A DNA stretch of 60,000 nt, taken from Cryptomeria japonica. Its lineage: Eukaryota; Streptophyta; Pinopsida; Cupressales; Cupressaceae. Made by a program: the position numbers and the translations under genes. Location of the stretch: NCBI RefSeq assembly GCF_030272615.1, contig NC_081412.1:20563932-20623931 (forward strand). Reading direction: 5' to 3'. Below, piece after piece: positions 1-10,671 of the stretch (within the stretch, counting starts at the first letter, position 1; the number at the start of each line of letters is the position of its first letter). The notes below the pieces were generated by a model. It was given only the letters and a program-made list of their open reading frames with translations. It did not search any database and was not told where the DNA came from.

Positions 1-544
1 TTTCAAGTAAATACCTTATAAGCAAAAAAAAAGGTCAGTAACACATCACATACCTAAGATCTCATAGAGATTACAAGAAAATCGGTTCAAGTATGACCCT
101 TGGATTACATAGCAATCATTGCACATTGTTCAAGACAACCTCGACCGCTCCTTGATCACTACTTCATCGATTCCTGTAACTCATCACACAGTTTCCACTT
201 CATGCAATGTATTCACTCATTCCCAAGATAAAATCATTATCTCTACACGCCAAAAACCACTTGAAACTTATCATATATAACATGCATACATGGCATAATC
301 ATTAACGATCATCATTTAATAATAAATCAATACAACCGATTTACCAAGCTCCATCGGTTAAGGTTTGGCACATCAACAGGTAGCGTTACCGGTTAATCTC
401 ACTCCTTCTAAAGTAATACCGGTTTCCATCACTTGCTCAACTACCGGTTGCAAAACAACATCATAACAACATCATTACCGGTTATAATTGATATCAGTGA
501 CAACACAATAGGTCATCAATGTAATCTTCAATCAAATACCAACA
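1..544 (-). repeat. Ty1/copia 3' LTR, cut by the window edge
   Basis: Read on the minus strand, an LTR starts at 544 with TGTTGGTATTTG, directly after the purine-rich stretch CCAAAGTGGGAGAT (558-545). It lies downstream of the copia polyprotein that ends at 930. Its far end (TG...CA partner) is not visible, so it probably continues left of the window. It contains four ACCGGT palindromes at 388-393, 418-423, 443-448 and 477-482, plus a related ATCGGT near 354. It is the 3' LTR of the minus-strand element below; the matching 5' LTR is missing. Confidence 0.75.
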
Positions 545-929
545 ATCTCCCACTTTGGTATTGATGGCAATACAAATATCAATACCCTTGATTGTGATGA
601 TTGAGAGTAATGCACATACATAGGTATAGGAATCCTGGTTTACTTTTTACCATGTACTCTCCTTCAATTGAGTCTCCATGTCTTTAGTTGGTAACTAGCT
701 ACAGTTCTTCTCTCTATCAATCATACAATTCTTCTCCCCATAATCATACAGATCTTCTCCCCCTTTAACAACAATGCCAAAGTGAAATTAAAACATACAG
801 TGTCATACTTCATTATTCTGCATCAACAATCTGCAACTTGATTTTCCCCCTATGGAGTAGCTCCACTCTACACCAATCCTGCTTCAAGATTCTTCAATTA
901 GCTCCGAGATTGATGTCTTCCACATCTGC
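545..929 (-). other. Copia 3' untranslated region with polypurine tracts
   Basis: This is the non-coding stretch between the polyprotein stop and the 3' LTR on the minus strand. It holds three purine-rich runs on the minus strand: GGGGGAAAATCAAG (about 840-853), AAAGGGGGAGAAGAT (about 752-767) and the LTR-adjacent AAAGTGGGAGAT. The last is the best candidate polypurine tract priming plus-strand DNA synthesis, because it abuts the LTR start. No open frame of note is present. Confidence 0.55.
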
Positions 930-1152
930 TCAATTGACCTCATGTAGGGGCACAACCCCTAGCTGACCTATAAGATACTCAAAAGTAGTCTTAGGCAAAG
1001 GTTTAATAAAGATATCTACTAGCTGCTCCTTAGTAGATACATTCTCCAGTAACACATCTTTACTCTGCACTTTCTCCCTCAAGAAATGATATTTCAGCTC
1101 AATATGCTTAGTTCTAGCATGCAACACTGGGTTCTTTGAAATATTTATTGCA

Positions 1153-2269
1153 GGGTGAACTCACAAATTTGGTTCCCACTTTCGCCAATGAAGGAATTTA
1201 GCGAAAGTGGGGAGTTTATTTTTTGAGGGGTTCGAGCGAAATAGGCCTGTTCGATCGAACTACCCCTCCAAGTTCGAGCGAACCGGCTTGTGGTCGTGGG
1301 TTCGCTCGAACCACGGGTGGATTTTTTGGTTCGAGTTCGAACCCACCAAAATACTCATACAGGACAAAATTAATCCCATGGGTTCGAGCGAATGGGGGTT
1401 CACTCAAACCCTTTATGGTTCGAGCGAACCCAATTCGATCGAAGCACTGTTCATTCGAACCGTGCTGTTAGAGGTTTCTCCCAAAAAATTTCAGAGTTTT
1501 GAAGAATTTATGACCTCGGATCTCTGGTTCAAAGCATGAATGATATAATCTTGATAAACCAAAAATATTAGATGGTAGTACTCAAAGAAAGCTTTCCAAC
1601 GAGTATAATTTTGTTATATTTTGAATTTATTATGTTCCTAGTTTTTTTAATTTTATGGAAAATTGGTTTTTCACCGAACATGAACTTCTCTGTTCAACGC
1701 ATTGGGAAAAATAAGAAACTAATTCTAAAAAATTCTAAAAAATATCTAAGCCCCAGGCATTGATGTCTTCTTTCTAACAAAAAAAAAAAATTGAATTTCG
1801 ATATATATAGAACTAGTTACGTGTTCAAACTTAAACCTATGTCTGAATTATGACTAGTCAGACTTCAAAACTTTATAAAATAAAAAATATTGAACATATC
1901 ATTATCAAACCAAATGCAAGCCCTGGATATTGATGTTACAAACCAAAATTCAAAAGAATTGAGTTTTTATCATTCATAGAAAAAAAGTTATACGTTTCGG
2001 GAGGCACGTCACTCTTAAAAAATGTAGTTTGTTGTAAAAAATTACTTTTCGAGGGAGATGGAAAGTTTTTTTAAAAATCCTTCAAAAAAATTTGAAAAAA
2101 ATGTATATAGAATCCACAAACAAAATTCTACAAATTACTAATTTACATCATCTTCAAATTTTTAATAGTTTAAAAGTTATAGTTCTCGTAAGTTGAAGAT
2201 TATTTTAAAAATGTTCATCTCAGTGTCAAAAGTGGCAAAAAAGTGGGAACCATTATTGTGAGTTCACCC
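1153..2269. mobile_element. Non-autonomous DNA transposon with ~40-bp TIRs, TSD TGCA
   Basis: The left end reads GGGTGAACTCACAA then GGTTCCCACTTT; the reverse complement of the right end reads GGGTGAACTCACAA, four different bases, then GGTTCCCACTTT. The TIRs are therefore about 38-40 bp with minor mismatches. TGCA flanks both sides (1149-1152 and 2270-2273). The interrupted copia RNase H reads across as AGTGCAATAAAT when element plus one TGCA is removed, which confirms the empty site. Just inside the left end is an 11-bp perfect inverted repeat, CCCACTTTCGC (1175-1185) and GCGAAAGTGGG (1201-1211). No transposase is encoded; short open frames inside follow a repeat array. The superfamily is unresolved: a 4-bp TGCA duplication fits none of the common plant classes well. 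Confidence 0.8.
1230..1460. repeat. Array of GTTCGAGCGAAC-type palindromic boxes
   Basis: About ten copies of a 12-bp near-palindrome lie inside the TIR element at 1230-1240, 1249-1260, 1272-1283, 1300-1311, 1329-1342, 1382-1393, 1398-1409, 1418-1429, 1434-1445 and 1449-1460. GTTCGATCGAAC at 1249 is a perfect palindrome, GTTCGCTCGAAC at 1300 is the exact reverse complement of the commonest form, and the copy at 1329 has a 2-bp wider core. Sequence between boxes is not repeated, so this is not a simple tandem satellite. Confidence 0.85.
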
Positions 2270-3543
2270 TGCACTGGTGTATCACATAAAATCTTTACTG
2301 ATTCTGTGATCTTCAACTTGAATCCTTCTAGAATGTGTTTCATCCAGATTGCCCGAGTACAATTCATATGCACTGCAACATATTTAGCTTCAGCAATGGA
2401 CTATGATATGCAACTCTACTTCTTGCTGCTCCAAGATACAAGTCTTCCTCCAAGAAAGAATGCACCACTGGTTGCTCTCTTCCTGTCATCAATATTTCTT
2501 GCTCAGTCTACATCTATATAAACCTTCAAATCAAAGTTACCTGCATATGGATACCATAATCCATAATCAATAGTACCTTTCAAATATCTGAATATCATTT
2601 TAGTTGCAAGCATATCTGTCTCCTTTGGGTTCTTCTGAAATTAGGCAACTAATCCAACTACATGAGCAATATCTGGTCTGTTGTGAACAACATAATGCAA
2701 TTTTCCTATCATTGACCTGTACTCCTTTTCATCAATGGATGCAGCATCATCCTCCTTAGACAATTTACAACCTATAACCATTGGTGTCCCAACTGGTTTA
2801 TAGTCTCCCATTCCAAATGTTTTCAATACCTCTTTCACATATTTGGACTGTGTCATAAAAAAACCACTCTTCATCTACTGGATTTGCAAACCTATGAAGA
2901 ATTTTATCTCTCCTACTAGAGACATTTCAAATTCACTTTTCATCTCATTTGCAAAGTCATCACTCATGTCATCATTGCCTCCAAAAATGATATCATCCAC
3001 AAACACTTCACTAATCGATATCTTATCCCCTTCAATCTTGAGATATATATTGTTGTCTTCACTGGTTCTCTGAAAACCTATCTTCATCAGGTGTGAATGT
3101 AGTCTTTCATACCATGCTCTTGGTGCTTGCTTCAAACAATATAGTGCCTTGTGTAGTTTACACACCATATCCTTTGCATCAGTCAAAGCATAACCATCTG
3201 GTTGTTCAATGTATACTTCCTCTTCCAATATTCCATTTAAAAATGTTGACTTCACATCCATTCGATATACTTTGAATTCCCTATATGCTGCAAATGCAAG
3301 TAGAGTCCTAACACCTTCCAATCTAGCAACTGGTGCAAATGTCTCGCCATAGTCTTCTCCTTCTTCCTATGCATAACCTTTGCATACCAATCTTGCTTTG
3401 TTTCTGATTACTACTCCATCTTCATTTAGTTTATTTCTAAATACCCATTTAGCACCTATCACATTTTTATTCACTGGTCTGGGTACTAGGGTCCATGTAT
3501 TGTTCTTCTCAATCTGGTCAAGCTCCTCTTCCATAGCCTTGAT

Positions 3544-5050
3544 CTAGTGATCATCTCCAAAGGCTTCCTTAGCAATTCTAGGCTCAATAGTGGAGATCAT
3601 GGAAGAATTCTCTCTAATTCTTCTTCTGGTTAACACTCCAACATCTTTATCTCCAATAATCTGGTTAGGATTTTGATTGAGTTTCACATACCTTGGAATA
3701 ACATGATCATTATCTTCAAGTTCTTCTTCCTCACTATCATCATCTTCTTTTGTAGAATCTACTTGTTTCGGTTGAGCTGGTACTACAACATTCACTTCAC
3801 CAACTTCTGGCTTCACCGGTTCTGGTTCCAAAATCAGAATGTAAGGTTCATCTTCCTTCTTCTTCTCACTGGTTTCTCCTAAAACTTCAGGATACTCATC
3901 CACTCGGACATCAACATTTTCAATGATTCTCTTTGTCTAGTTTTTGTAACATTTGTAGGCCTTACTCTTGGTGGAGTAACCAAGAAATATGCCTTCATCA
4001 CTCTTAGCATCAAACTTACCAACATAGTCACCTCTCTTGATAAAACATTTACTACCAAAAATCTTAAAATAACTGACATTAGGTGATCTACCATACTGGT
4101 ATTCATAAGGAGTTTTATCCTTACCTCTCTTTACCAATATCCAATTCATAGTGTATACAACTGTGTTGACAACTTCTCTCCAGAAAGTCTTTGCTACACC
4201 TCCTTATATTAGCATCATTCTAGAAACTTCAATAATTGACTGGTTGTTCCTCTCTGCAATACCATTCTTGTGTGGTGTCCTAGGTGCAGAAAGCTGCCTC
4301 TTAATTCCACTATCTTCACAATATCTAGTGAATTCCTCTGAAGTAAATTCACCTCCTTGATCAGTTCTTAGACACTTTATCTTCTTACAACTTTCCTTTT
4401 TAGCTAAGGCCCTGAATGCCTTAAACTTACTAAAGGCTTCTTTTTTGTCCTTCAAGAATGTGGCCCACATCATTCTTGAGCAATCATCAGTGAAGATCAT
4501 AAAATATCTATCACCTTGAATACTTTTAGTCCTTATTGGTCCACAGAGGTCTGTATGAACCAAATCTAACAAATGTTCTGCTAAGAAATATTTTCTCTTA
4601 AAAGTTGAGGATGTCATCTTCCCTAATTGACATTCCTTACACAGAGAATTCACCGGTTTGTCCAACTAAGGTAAACCTCTTACTGACTTTGACAATGTTA
4701 TCAAAATTTATATGACAAAATATCCAATGCCAAAACCAACTATCATCTACTTTAGCAATTAAACAGTTTTTGACTTTAGGATTTAGATGAAACAGGTTAC
4801 CTTTTGTCTGCTTGCCAGTTTCAATCAGTTCACCTTTGCTCCCACAGATTTTGCACATTCCATTCTTAAATTCCAATGGATAACCTCTGTCATTTAGTTG
4901 AGCTACACTCAACAGATTGTGCTTTAATCCTTCAACCCAATAGACATCATTTGCACTGCTCTTTCCATTAAGAGAAATGGTTCCCTTTACTTTTACCATG
5001 CAGGGTGAGTCATTTCCAAATATCACAACTCCTCCATCAAATTCCTTCAA
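3544..5050 (-). pseudogene. pol: Copia integrase with pre-integrase zinc domain
   Basis: On the minus strand, 5050-4637 encodes the GAG-pre-integrase region (ending near 'WFWHWIFCHINF') and, after a frameshift, 4665-4204 encodes the integrase core: 'CKECQLGK' zinc ligands, 'HTDLCGPI' (first Asp), 'TDQGGEFTS' (second Asp) and 'HKNGIAERNN' (Glu). The core resumes after a stop at 4149-3937 ('FKIFGSKCFIKRGDYVGKF'). 3903-3544 is an acidic linker leading to the RT. Several stops and a frameshift disable it. It lies between protease and RT, the copia order. Confidence 0.9.
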
Positions 5051-5065
5051 AGTAAGAAATTTACT

Positions 5066-5616
5066 TCAGTCACCGGTCATGTGGTGTGAACAACCACTAT
5101 CTATGATCCAATCATCAGAACTATCCATGCAAGAAACTAATGCCTTCTGATCAAATGTCTTCTCTTTAATGGAAACAAAGACAATGTCTTCATTAGCATC
5201 TCCCTCAGATTCCTCATCAGTTATTCTGCCATGAACTGCAATGAGGAAATCTCTTTTGCCTTTTCCTTTATACTTCTTGCACTTCTCATGCTTATGCTCA
5301 TTATCACCATTAGGACAGTTAGCTACAATATGTCCAATCTGGTTACATGCAAAACACTTCAAAGGTAATTTACCTCTGTACTTATCGATACCTCTGGGTA
5401 ACCACTTGGCCAACAATGCTTCAAGCTCAATCATATTGTCTTCATCATCAACTTATCTGCTGGATCTAGACTCATTACTGTGACTAACATCTCTGCTTTT
5501 CCTCACAAGTGAATTAGAGACTGAAGCTCTAAATGCATATTTAGATTTTTAAGCACTACCATCATAACCATTTAATTCAAATGCAGTAAGTTTACCAATG
5601 ATGGAGTCAAGAGTAA
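5066..5616 (-). pseudogene. gag: Copia gag C-terminus and protease, 5'-truncated
   Basis: The minus strand encodes the end of Gag with a CCHC zinc knuckle, 'CFACNQIGHIVANC' (C-x2-C-x4-H-x4-C), followed by the aspartic protease site 'WIIDSGCSHHMTG' near 5066-5110. Upstream, 'VTLDSIIGKLTAFEL' is readable at about 5600. The rest of Gag, the PBS and the 5' LTR are absent: at about 5616 the sequence switches to a copia integrase on the opposite strand. Two in-frame stops are seen near 5450 and 5550. Confidence 0.85.
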
Positions 5617-6735
5617 CCTATAGGGAGATAGATACTTTATGCTAATCATTGATGATTATTATAGAATGTGTTGGGTTAGTTTTCTCAGGGAGAAATTAGA
5701 AGCTTTTAAAAAATTCAAACTATTCAAGGCAATGGTAGAGAATGAAACCGATAAGAAAATCAAATGTTTGAGATATGATCAAGGAGGATAATTTACATCT
5801 AAGGAGTTTAATACATTTTATGAAGTGAATGGAATCAGAAGATAACTATCAGCACCCCAGACACCTCAGCAAAATGGAATTATGGAAAGGAAGAACAAAA
5901 CTATTTTGGAAGTAGCTAGAAGCATGATATTGGAAGCAAATTTACCTCATGTGTATTGGAGAGAAGCAGTGAATATGGCCGTTTACACTTTTAACAGAGT
6001 TCACATCAAAGGTGAAACCGGTAAGACCTCTTATGAACTATGGTTTGGTAATACTCCTACTCTTAAATACTTCAAAATTTTTGGAAGCAAATGTTATATT
6101 AGGAGAGATGAGTATATTGGTAAATTTGATCCTAGAAGTGATGAAGGAATATTTCTTGTTTATTCATCTAAGAGCAAGGCATATAGATGCTTTAATAAAA
6201 TATTGCAAAAAATCATTGAGAGTGCTAATGTGAAGATAGATGAACTATTTAGAGGAAATTCAAGGTCTATAGATTTTGAACTGGCAGTTGAGATGATCAT
6301 AAATGAACCTATACAAAGTGCATTGGTACAGAGTGTGGATCCAGTCACACTGACATCATCAGAGAATTCAACAATGATTGAAGAACAACAACATGTGAAT
6401 AAACCCAGGTATGTAAGGGTGAATCACTCAGAAAATCAGATAATTGGGAATAAGTATCAAGGTGTTATGATAAGAGGAAGACTGGCAAATGAAGAGGTAT
6501 GTTTAATTTCTCAAATTGAACTGGCATCTTCTATTGGAGCTTGTCAAGATGAACATTGGATTAAAGCAATGGAAGATGAACTAGAACAAATTGAATAGAA
6601 CAATACATGGACATTAGTTCCCCGGCCTAAAGACAAAAATGTAATTGGAACTAAATGGGTATTCAGAAATAAACTTAATGAATATGGTAAGGTAATCAAG
6701 AACAAAGCAAGAATAGTGTGTAAAGGATATTCAAT
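5617..6735 (+). pseudogene. pol: Second Ty1/copia fragment: integrase to start of RT
   Basis: The plus strand reads from 'GDRYFMLIIDDYYRMCWV' through 'KCLRYDQGG' and 'QQNGIMERKNKTILE' (D and E of the integrase core), 'YFKIFGSKCYIRRDEYIGKF' and an acidic linker, into the RT entry '[20 protein letters not shown]', then stops at about 6735. The longest open piece is 5882-6598. It is a related but distinct copy compared with the minus-strand element and begins mid-integrase, so both ends are truncated. In-frame stops occur at 5791, near 5844 and at 6596. It joins the other copia head to head. Confidence 0.88.
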
Positions 6736-8520
6736 AATGGGTTGTCTCTTTCCCCTTTGGTTAGTATCACCTTGATGGTCCTCATGGGACCCAAGACTAT
6801 TTTGACTACGTTCGTCATCATTCCTGAATTAGACCTCTTTCTGGCTAAACTAAGTATTCCCTAGTTGGTAGCTACAGATGCAATCCCTTCAGTGATCCAT
6901 AAGTACTTAAAGTTTCCTCATGAAGGTTTGGTGCATGTCATCCAGGATACAGGATATTGACCACTGGTAACCCATGGGGATTTTTGGCTAGCTCTTTTTG
7001 GCCTAATACGATTGGGCCTATTCTTCTCCTTGGTGAATTAATGTATAGATCTTACTATCAATATAAAATGGGAGATTTGGCTTCTAAATCAATTCAACCT
7101 AGCCATTCATTGCCTCTTCTTGCATCAACTTTCGCTCTGTCTATTCATGTGTTGGAATGGGTAGCACCATCTGCCCCTTCTTTATCGGGGGCTGAGGTTA
7201 AGCCTGTTCCTCCAAGTAGAACTCCTCATCCACCTAAGACTACACAACCTCCAATAGTGTCTTCTGTTCCTACGACTGCATCTAGTGCAGATAAGGGAAA
7301 GACACCATGTTGTCAAACTCTATGGCTTGCCCTCCCTTTGAGCTCTCAATCCTAGTAGATATCCTTCATCCTAATCGATATGGAAAGGGGAAGTGTTCCC
7401 CTCATGCTCTTTCATAATTGCTTGCTCTTACTTCACAACCTTTGTAGGCACCCCTTGTTCCTCCAGCTACTCGAGCAAAGTGAGTAAGGGCACCCATTGT
7501 TGTGAATGTAGTGCCTATCTCGAGGGCACCTCCTATTCCACCAGTGGGGCCTTCTCTTGTCCTAGACATGGTCTTGGAGGCCTCTTCTATGGAGCATGAT
7601 TCTCCTAACCCTTCCTAGGCTTCAGCCTCTAGTCCCCATCTTTGTCTTAATGAGCGTGCACATAAGCATAAGCGTCATCAACAAGAGATGGCCTAGGATC
7701 ATGATGTTGCTTTGTAGTCCGAGGGTGCCCCTTCGACATCCATTCTTGTCACGTATGTTCTTGTTCCTTTTGATATTTCCATATTTGCATCATCTTCAAT
7801 GTTGTTACTAGTTACTTCTAGGGATCTCGATGAACCTCCCCCGAAAAGGATGTAGGTCTTCATTCTACCCTTCCTAGAGCCGCCTCTCACCTCACTGCTT
7901 GAGATACCTCTATGGTCTCAACTGTTAGATATGTTGCACACACAAGTAGTCTTTAGCATTTCTTTGCTTGATCCTCTTGTTTCATAGCCGCTTCTTTGTC
8001 AGAGCTTTCCTAGGGTCCCCCAACCTGCTATAGTTGACAGACAACCTGTTCCTCCTACACAACCTAAATGCAAGTTTGAGCAGAGCCCCATTTTGGAGTT
8101 CCATTGACACAAATTCGCTAAGGTATGTTCCTCACCTGTCTCTTTGCCCACTTCAAAATTTGTTTCTCTGGATTTTTTTGTATGCGTTATTGAGAGGGCT
8201 TTGCCTTCTCTCGAGTTTATTACTACCCCTCCTACGAAGGCTGAAATTTTGACTCCTATATCACCTCCTCGAACTGAGTCAATTGCTTCTTCTATAGAGG
8301 CATGGTTGTTTGACTCTTTATAGGATATCTTAGCACTATCTATGATCTTTACCCAGTCATTGACTCTTGCCTCCTTTGAGCTTGTGGATGTGGATGTTGA
8401 AGCTACCTTATCCCTAGCTCTAGCTCCTAGTGAGGAACCTAGTGTTGCCCTTGTGGTGGTTCCTCTCCGGGCTCATCCTCCTTCCCCATATGATGTAGAC
8501 TGGGAGGATGATGATCTCTG
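6736..8520 (+). pseudogene. Tat-like gypsy protease-linker remnant without pol
   Basis: In shifting plus-strand frames I read 'LVATDAIPSVIHKYLKFPHEG' (about 6860-6930), which parallels 'WLSSMKAIASPIHKCSKFPHNG' of the gag-only element and 'MKAVPSTYHQCIKFPHNG' of the Ogre element. Next come a Pro/Ser/Thr-rich linker (7150-7290), a possible G-patch trace 'NRYGKGK' (about 7375) and a long decayed Ser/Pro-rich tail ending in acidic 'YDVDWEDDDL' at about 8520. No RT, RNase H or integrase follows. I infer the 3' half of the ORF of another gag-only Tat-type element. Many frameshifts make exact limits uncertain. Confidence 0.55.
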
Positions 8521-9781
8521 AAAGGATAACCTCTAGAGAAATACCTTTCTTATCGTGTAGCTTAGCATGTGTGCATGTTTGTATTCCCTTGTGCTTACTT
8601 TATATGTTTGTTCCCTCTCAGAGGACCCAAGTCATTCTATTAGTGCTTGGAAATAAGAGGTTGATTGTCTTTATATGTTGTGCTCTCCTGGTGGACCCAA
8701 GTTACTTTATAGGTGCTTGGATATAGGGGATTTTTCATCATGCAACTTCTTCTATTTGTTAATATATTTCTTCTCTTTGTTGTATCTTTCTTTTTGACAT
8801 TCGGGGACGATGCAAAGTGTTGGGGGCATTTTGGCCTTCTATGTTGACCCAAATTTTTATTTTATCTTTGTTTTCATGTCTCCTTCTTCAGATCTGAGAA
8901 CCTTTGCATTATGATGAAACAACCATCTGCAACTATATTATTTCTTTTATCTTATTGCTATGTGTTTTGACACCAAATACTCGGATCCCCTTGTGCTCCT
9001 ATAGTTTTGTCAATGTTGTGGGTCTTATGTGTCATCCGCTGAAGATGACATTTCATAGAAACATCTTGCTATACTAACATGAAACCACGTTTCTTCTCCT
9101 TATAATGACATTCCTTTCATGCATACCATTCTAAGGTGGGGGAGGCTATCATATCTGCATAATATTCATTTGCATCTATTTATCTTAGCCTCTTGTTTGC
9201 TTTAGTGGTGGCAAAAACCACTTGACCTATTTATCTTGTTTGGCTCAGTGGGGGCCAAACCACTTGATCTATTTATCTTTTTGCCTCGATGGAGGCTAAA
9301 CCACTTGATCTATTTATCTTACCACCTTTTGTGGGGGCCAATCCACTACTTATCAAATCAATCTATGGTTGCCCTGTCATATGGATATCTAGCATAACAC
9401 AACTTGCTACCCATACCAGCAAAATATTGCCCAATCGTATGACTATATAGCATAACACAACTTGCTACCCATACCAACAAAAAATTGTCTTTCATAATAG
9501 GGGTTCTCCTCCATTAAGTAGGGTCTATTTCTATTGCGCTATCTTGTTTTCTTCGTACTTGATCACTTTATTATCAATTTTCTGTCTAACATGCTTGTCT
9601 ACATTTAACGTGTTTGTGATGAAACAAACTAGCAAAATCTAATTCAATTTCAAGTTTATCTCATTGGGGGCAACTTTGTTTGATGAGAAAATTCTGCTTC
9701 TCCTTCACAATCTTAGAAACCTCTCTCTATTTTAGCTTTGTATCTCTTGATAATGATATGCTCACTAAAGTGGGGGGAAAA
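8521..9781 (+). other. 3' region of the Tat-like remnant, with repeats and PPT
   Basis: No coding capacity is recognised. It has guanine-rich runs (GTTGGGGGCATT near 8819, AAGGTGGGGGAGG near 9132). Around 9190-9345 there are about four degenerate copies of a 45-60-bp unit with 'ACCACTTGATCTATTTATCTT'-like cores. About 9388-9487 holds two near-identical units containing CATAACACAACTTGCTACCC. It ends in AAAGTGGGGGGAAAA (9767-9781), a convincing polypurine tract immediately before TGTATTGTAG. Confidence 0.45.
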
Positions 9782-10671
9782 TGTATTGTAGTAAATTACA
9801 CCCTGTGTAATTCCATGTTACATAAGCTCCTTTGCTTTAAGCTAATTGGAGTCATTCTTCATCTCCTTGTCCTTTTGTCCACATGAATTGCCTTGTCATC
9901 TTATAATGTGGCCTTTTCCTGACCATATTGACCATTGACTTATGAACACTAGTGTGCTGTGAAGACCTCCGCACATCATGCTAGCGTCCCACAAATATAT
10001 CAGTCCACATGTTGCATTTGAGCGATGAACGTTATGCCTGTGCCTAGAAGAGTTTGCAATGCCTTTATCCATAGCCACCAATATCGGGATTCTTCCCTAA
10101 GCTCTATATCTCACTCATTTGAGAAGATTTTGGACTTCTTGATCATTTGGAGAATTTCTAGAGCTCTGGGAAATATTTTCTACATCTCTCATAGGTTTTT
10201 TCATCATCCGGCATTATCAAAGTCTTTGGAGAGCTCTTGGGACTCAAATCCATTCATTTGGGTAATAGTTCTTCAAGTAATAAAGGGGAGTTCTTTCTCT
10301 CTTTGTTTACGTGTACGTCTATTGTTTCCATCTAGCATACCCATTATCTTGATTACCTACTCCTATCTTTATCAATTTCCTTTCATTTGTGGCTATTATC
10401 TTGGATGTCCATGGGCCTGAAAAAACCAAAGCAGATGTCTAACCTAGGTAGACCTCTTAACACAACCCTGACAACATTTTCCTTCTTTCTTGTGTGCAGG
10501 TCTATGATTGAGGGAATGAGATTACTTTGTTGGAGGATTCAATCACAGACCGATTGTAAGCTTCCTTCATATCTCCACATTTCTTTTTAGTTGTTGATAT
10601 TCTGTATTGTTTCTTTTGTTTAGCACTGTGTTGTTAGTTTAGACATATATTTGCATCCACATTTGTTGTAC
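9782..10671 (+). repeat. Candidate 3' LTR of the Tat-like remnant
   Basis: It starts TGTATTGTAGTAAATTACACC directly after the polypurine tract at 9767-9781, the expected arrangement for a plus-strand 3' LTR. The right end is not resolved because LTR-B begins at about 10672. No second copy lies in the window for comparison, so the call rests on the PPT-TG junction only. Confidence 0.4.

Larger units (their letters stand above)
930..3540 (-). pseudogene. pol: Copia reverse transcriptase and RNase H, interrupted
   Basis: The minus strand encodes the RT/RNase H end of a Ty1/copia polyprotein. Readable blocks are the entry (TWTLVPRP-like, near 3500), 'FKVYRMDVKSTFLNG' and 'YCLKQAPRAWYERL' (3321-2875), the catalytic tetrad as FVDD (2992-3003, where YVDD is usual), and 'GKLHYVVHNRPDIA' (about 2650-2700). 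RNase H is read in broken frames down to 'GFKLKITESVKILCD' (2320-2280) and resumes as 'HARTKHIELKYHFLREKV', ending in a stop at 930. A 1,117-bp TIR element sits inside the RNase H region. There are internal stops and small frameshifts, so it is not functional. Assignment to copia rests on the domain order gag-PR-IN-RT-RH. Confidence 0.9.

Noticed and set aside
1207-1539. 110-aa plus-strand open frame in the TIR element
   Set aside because: It is a by-product of the GTTCGAGCGAAC box array (FERNRPVRSN-like repeats); other frames over the array are open too.
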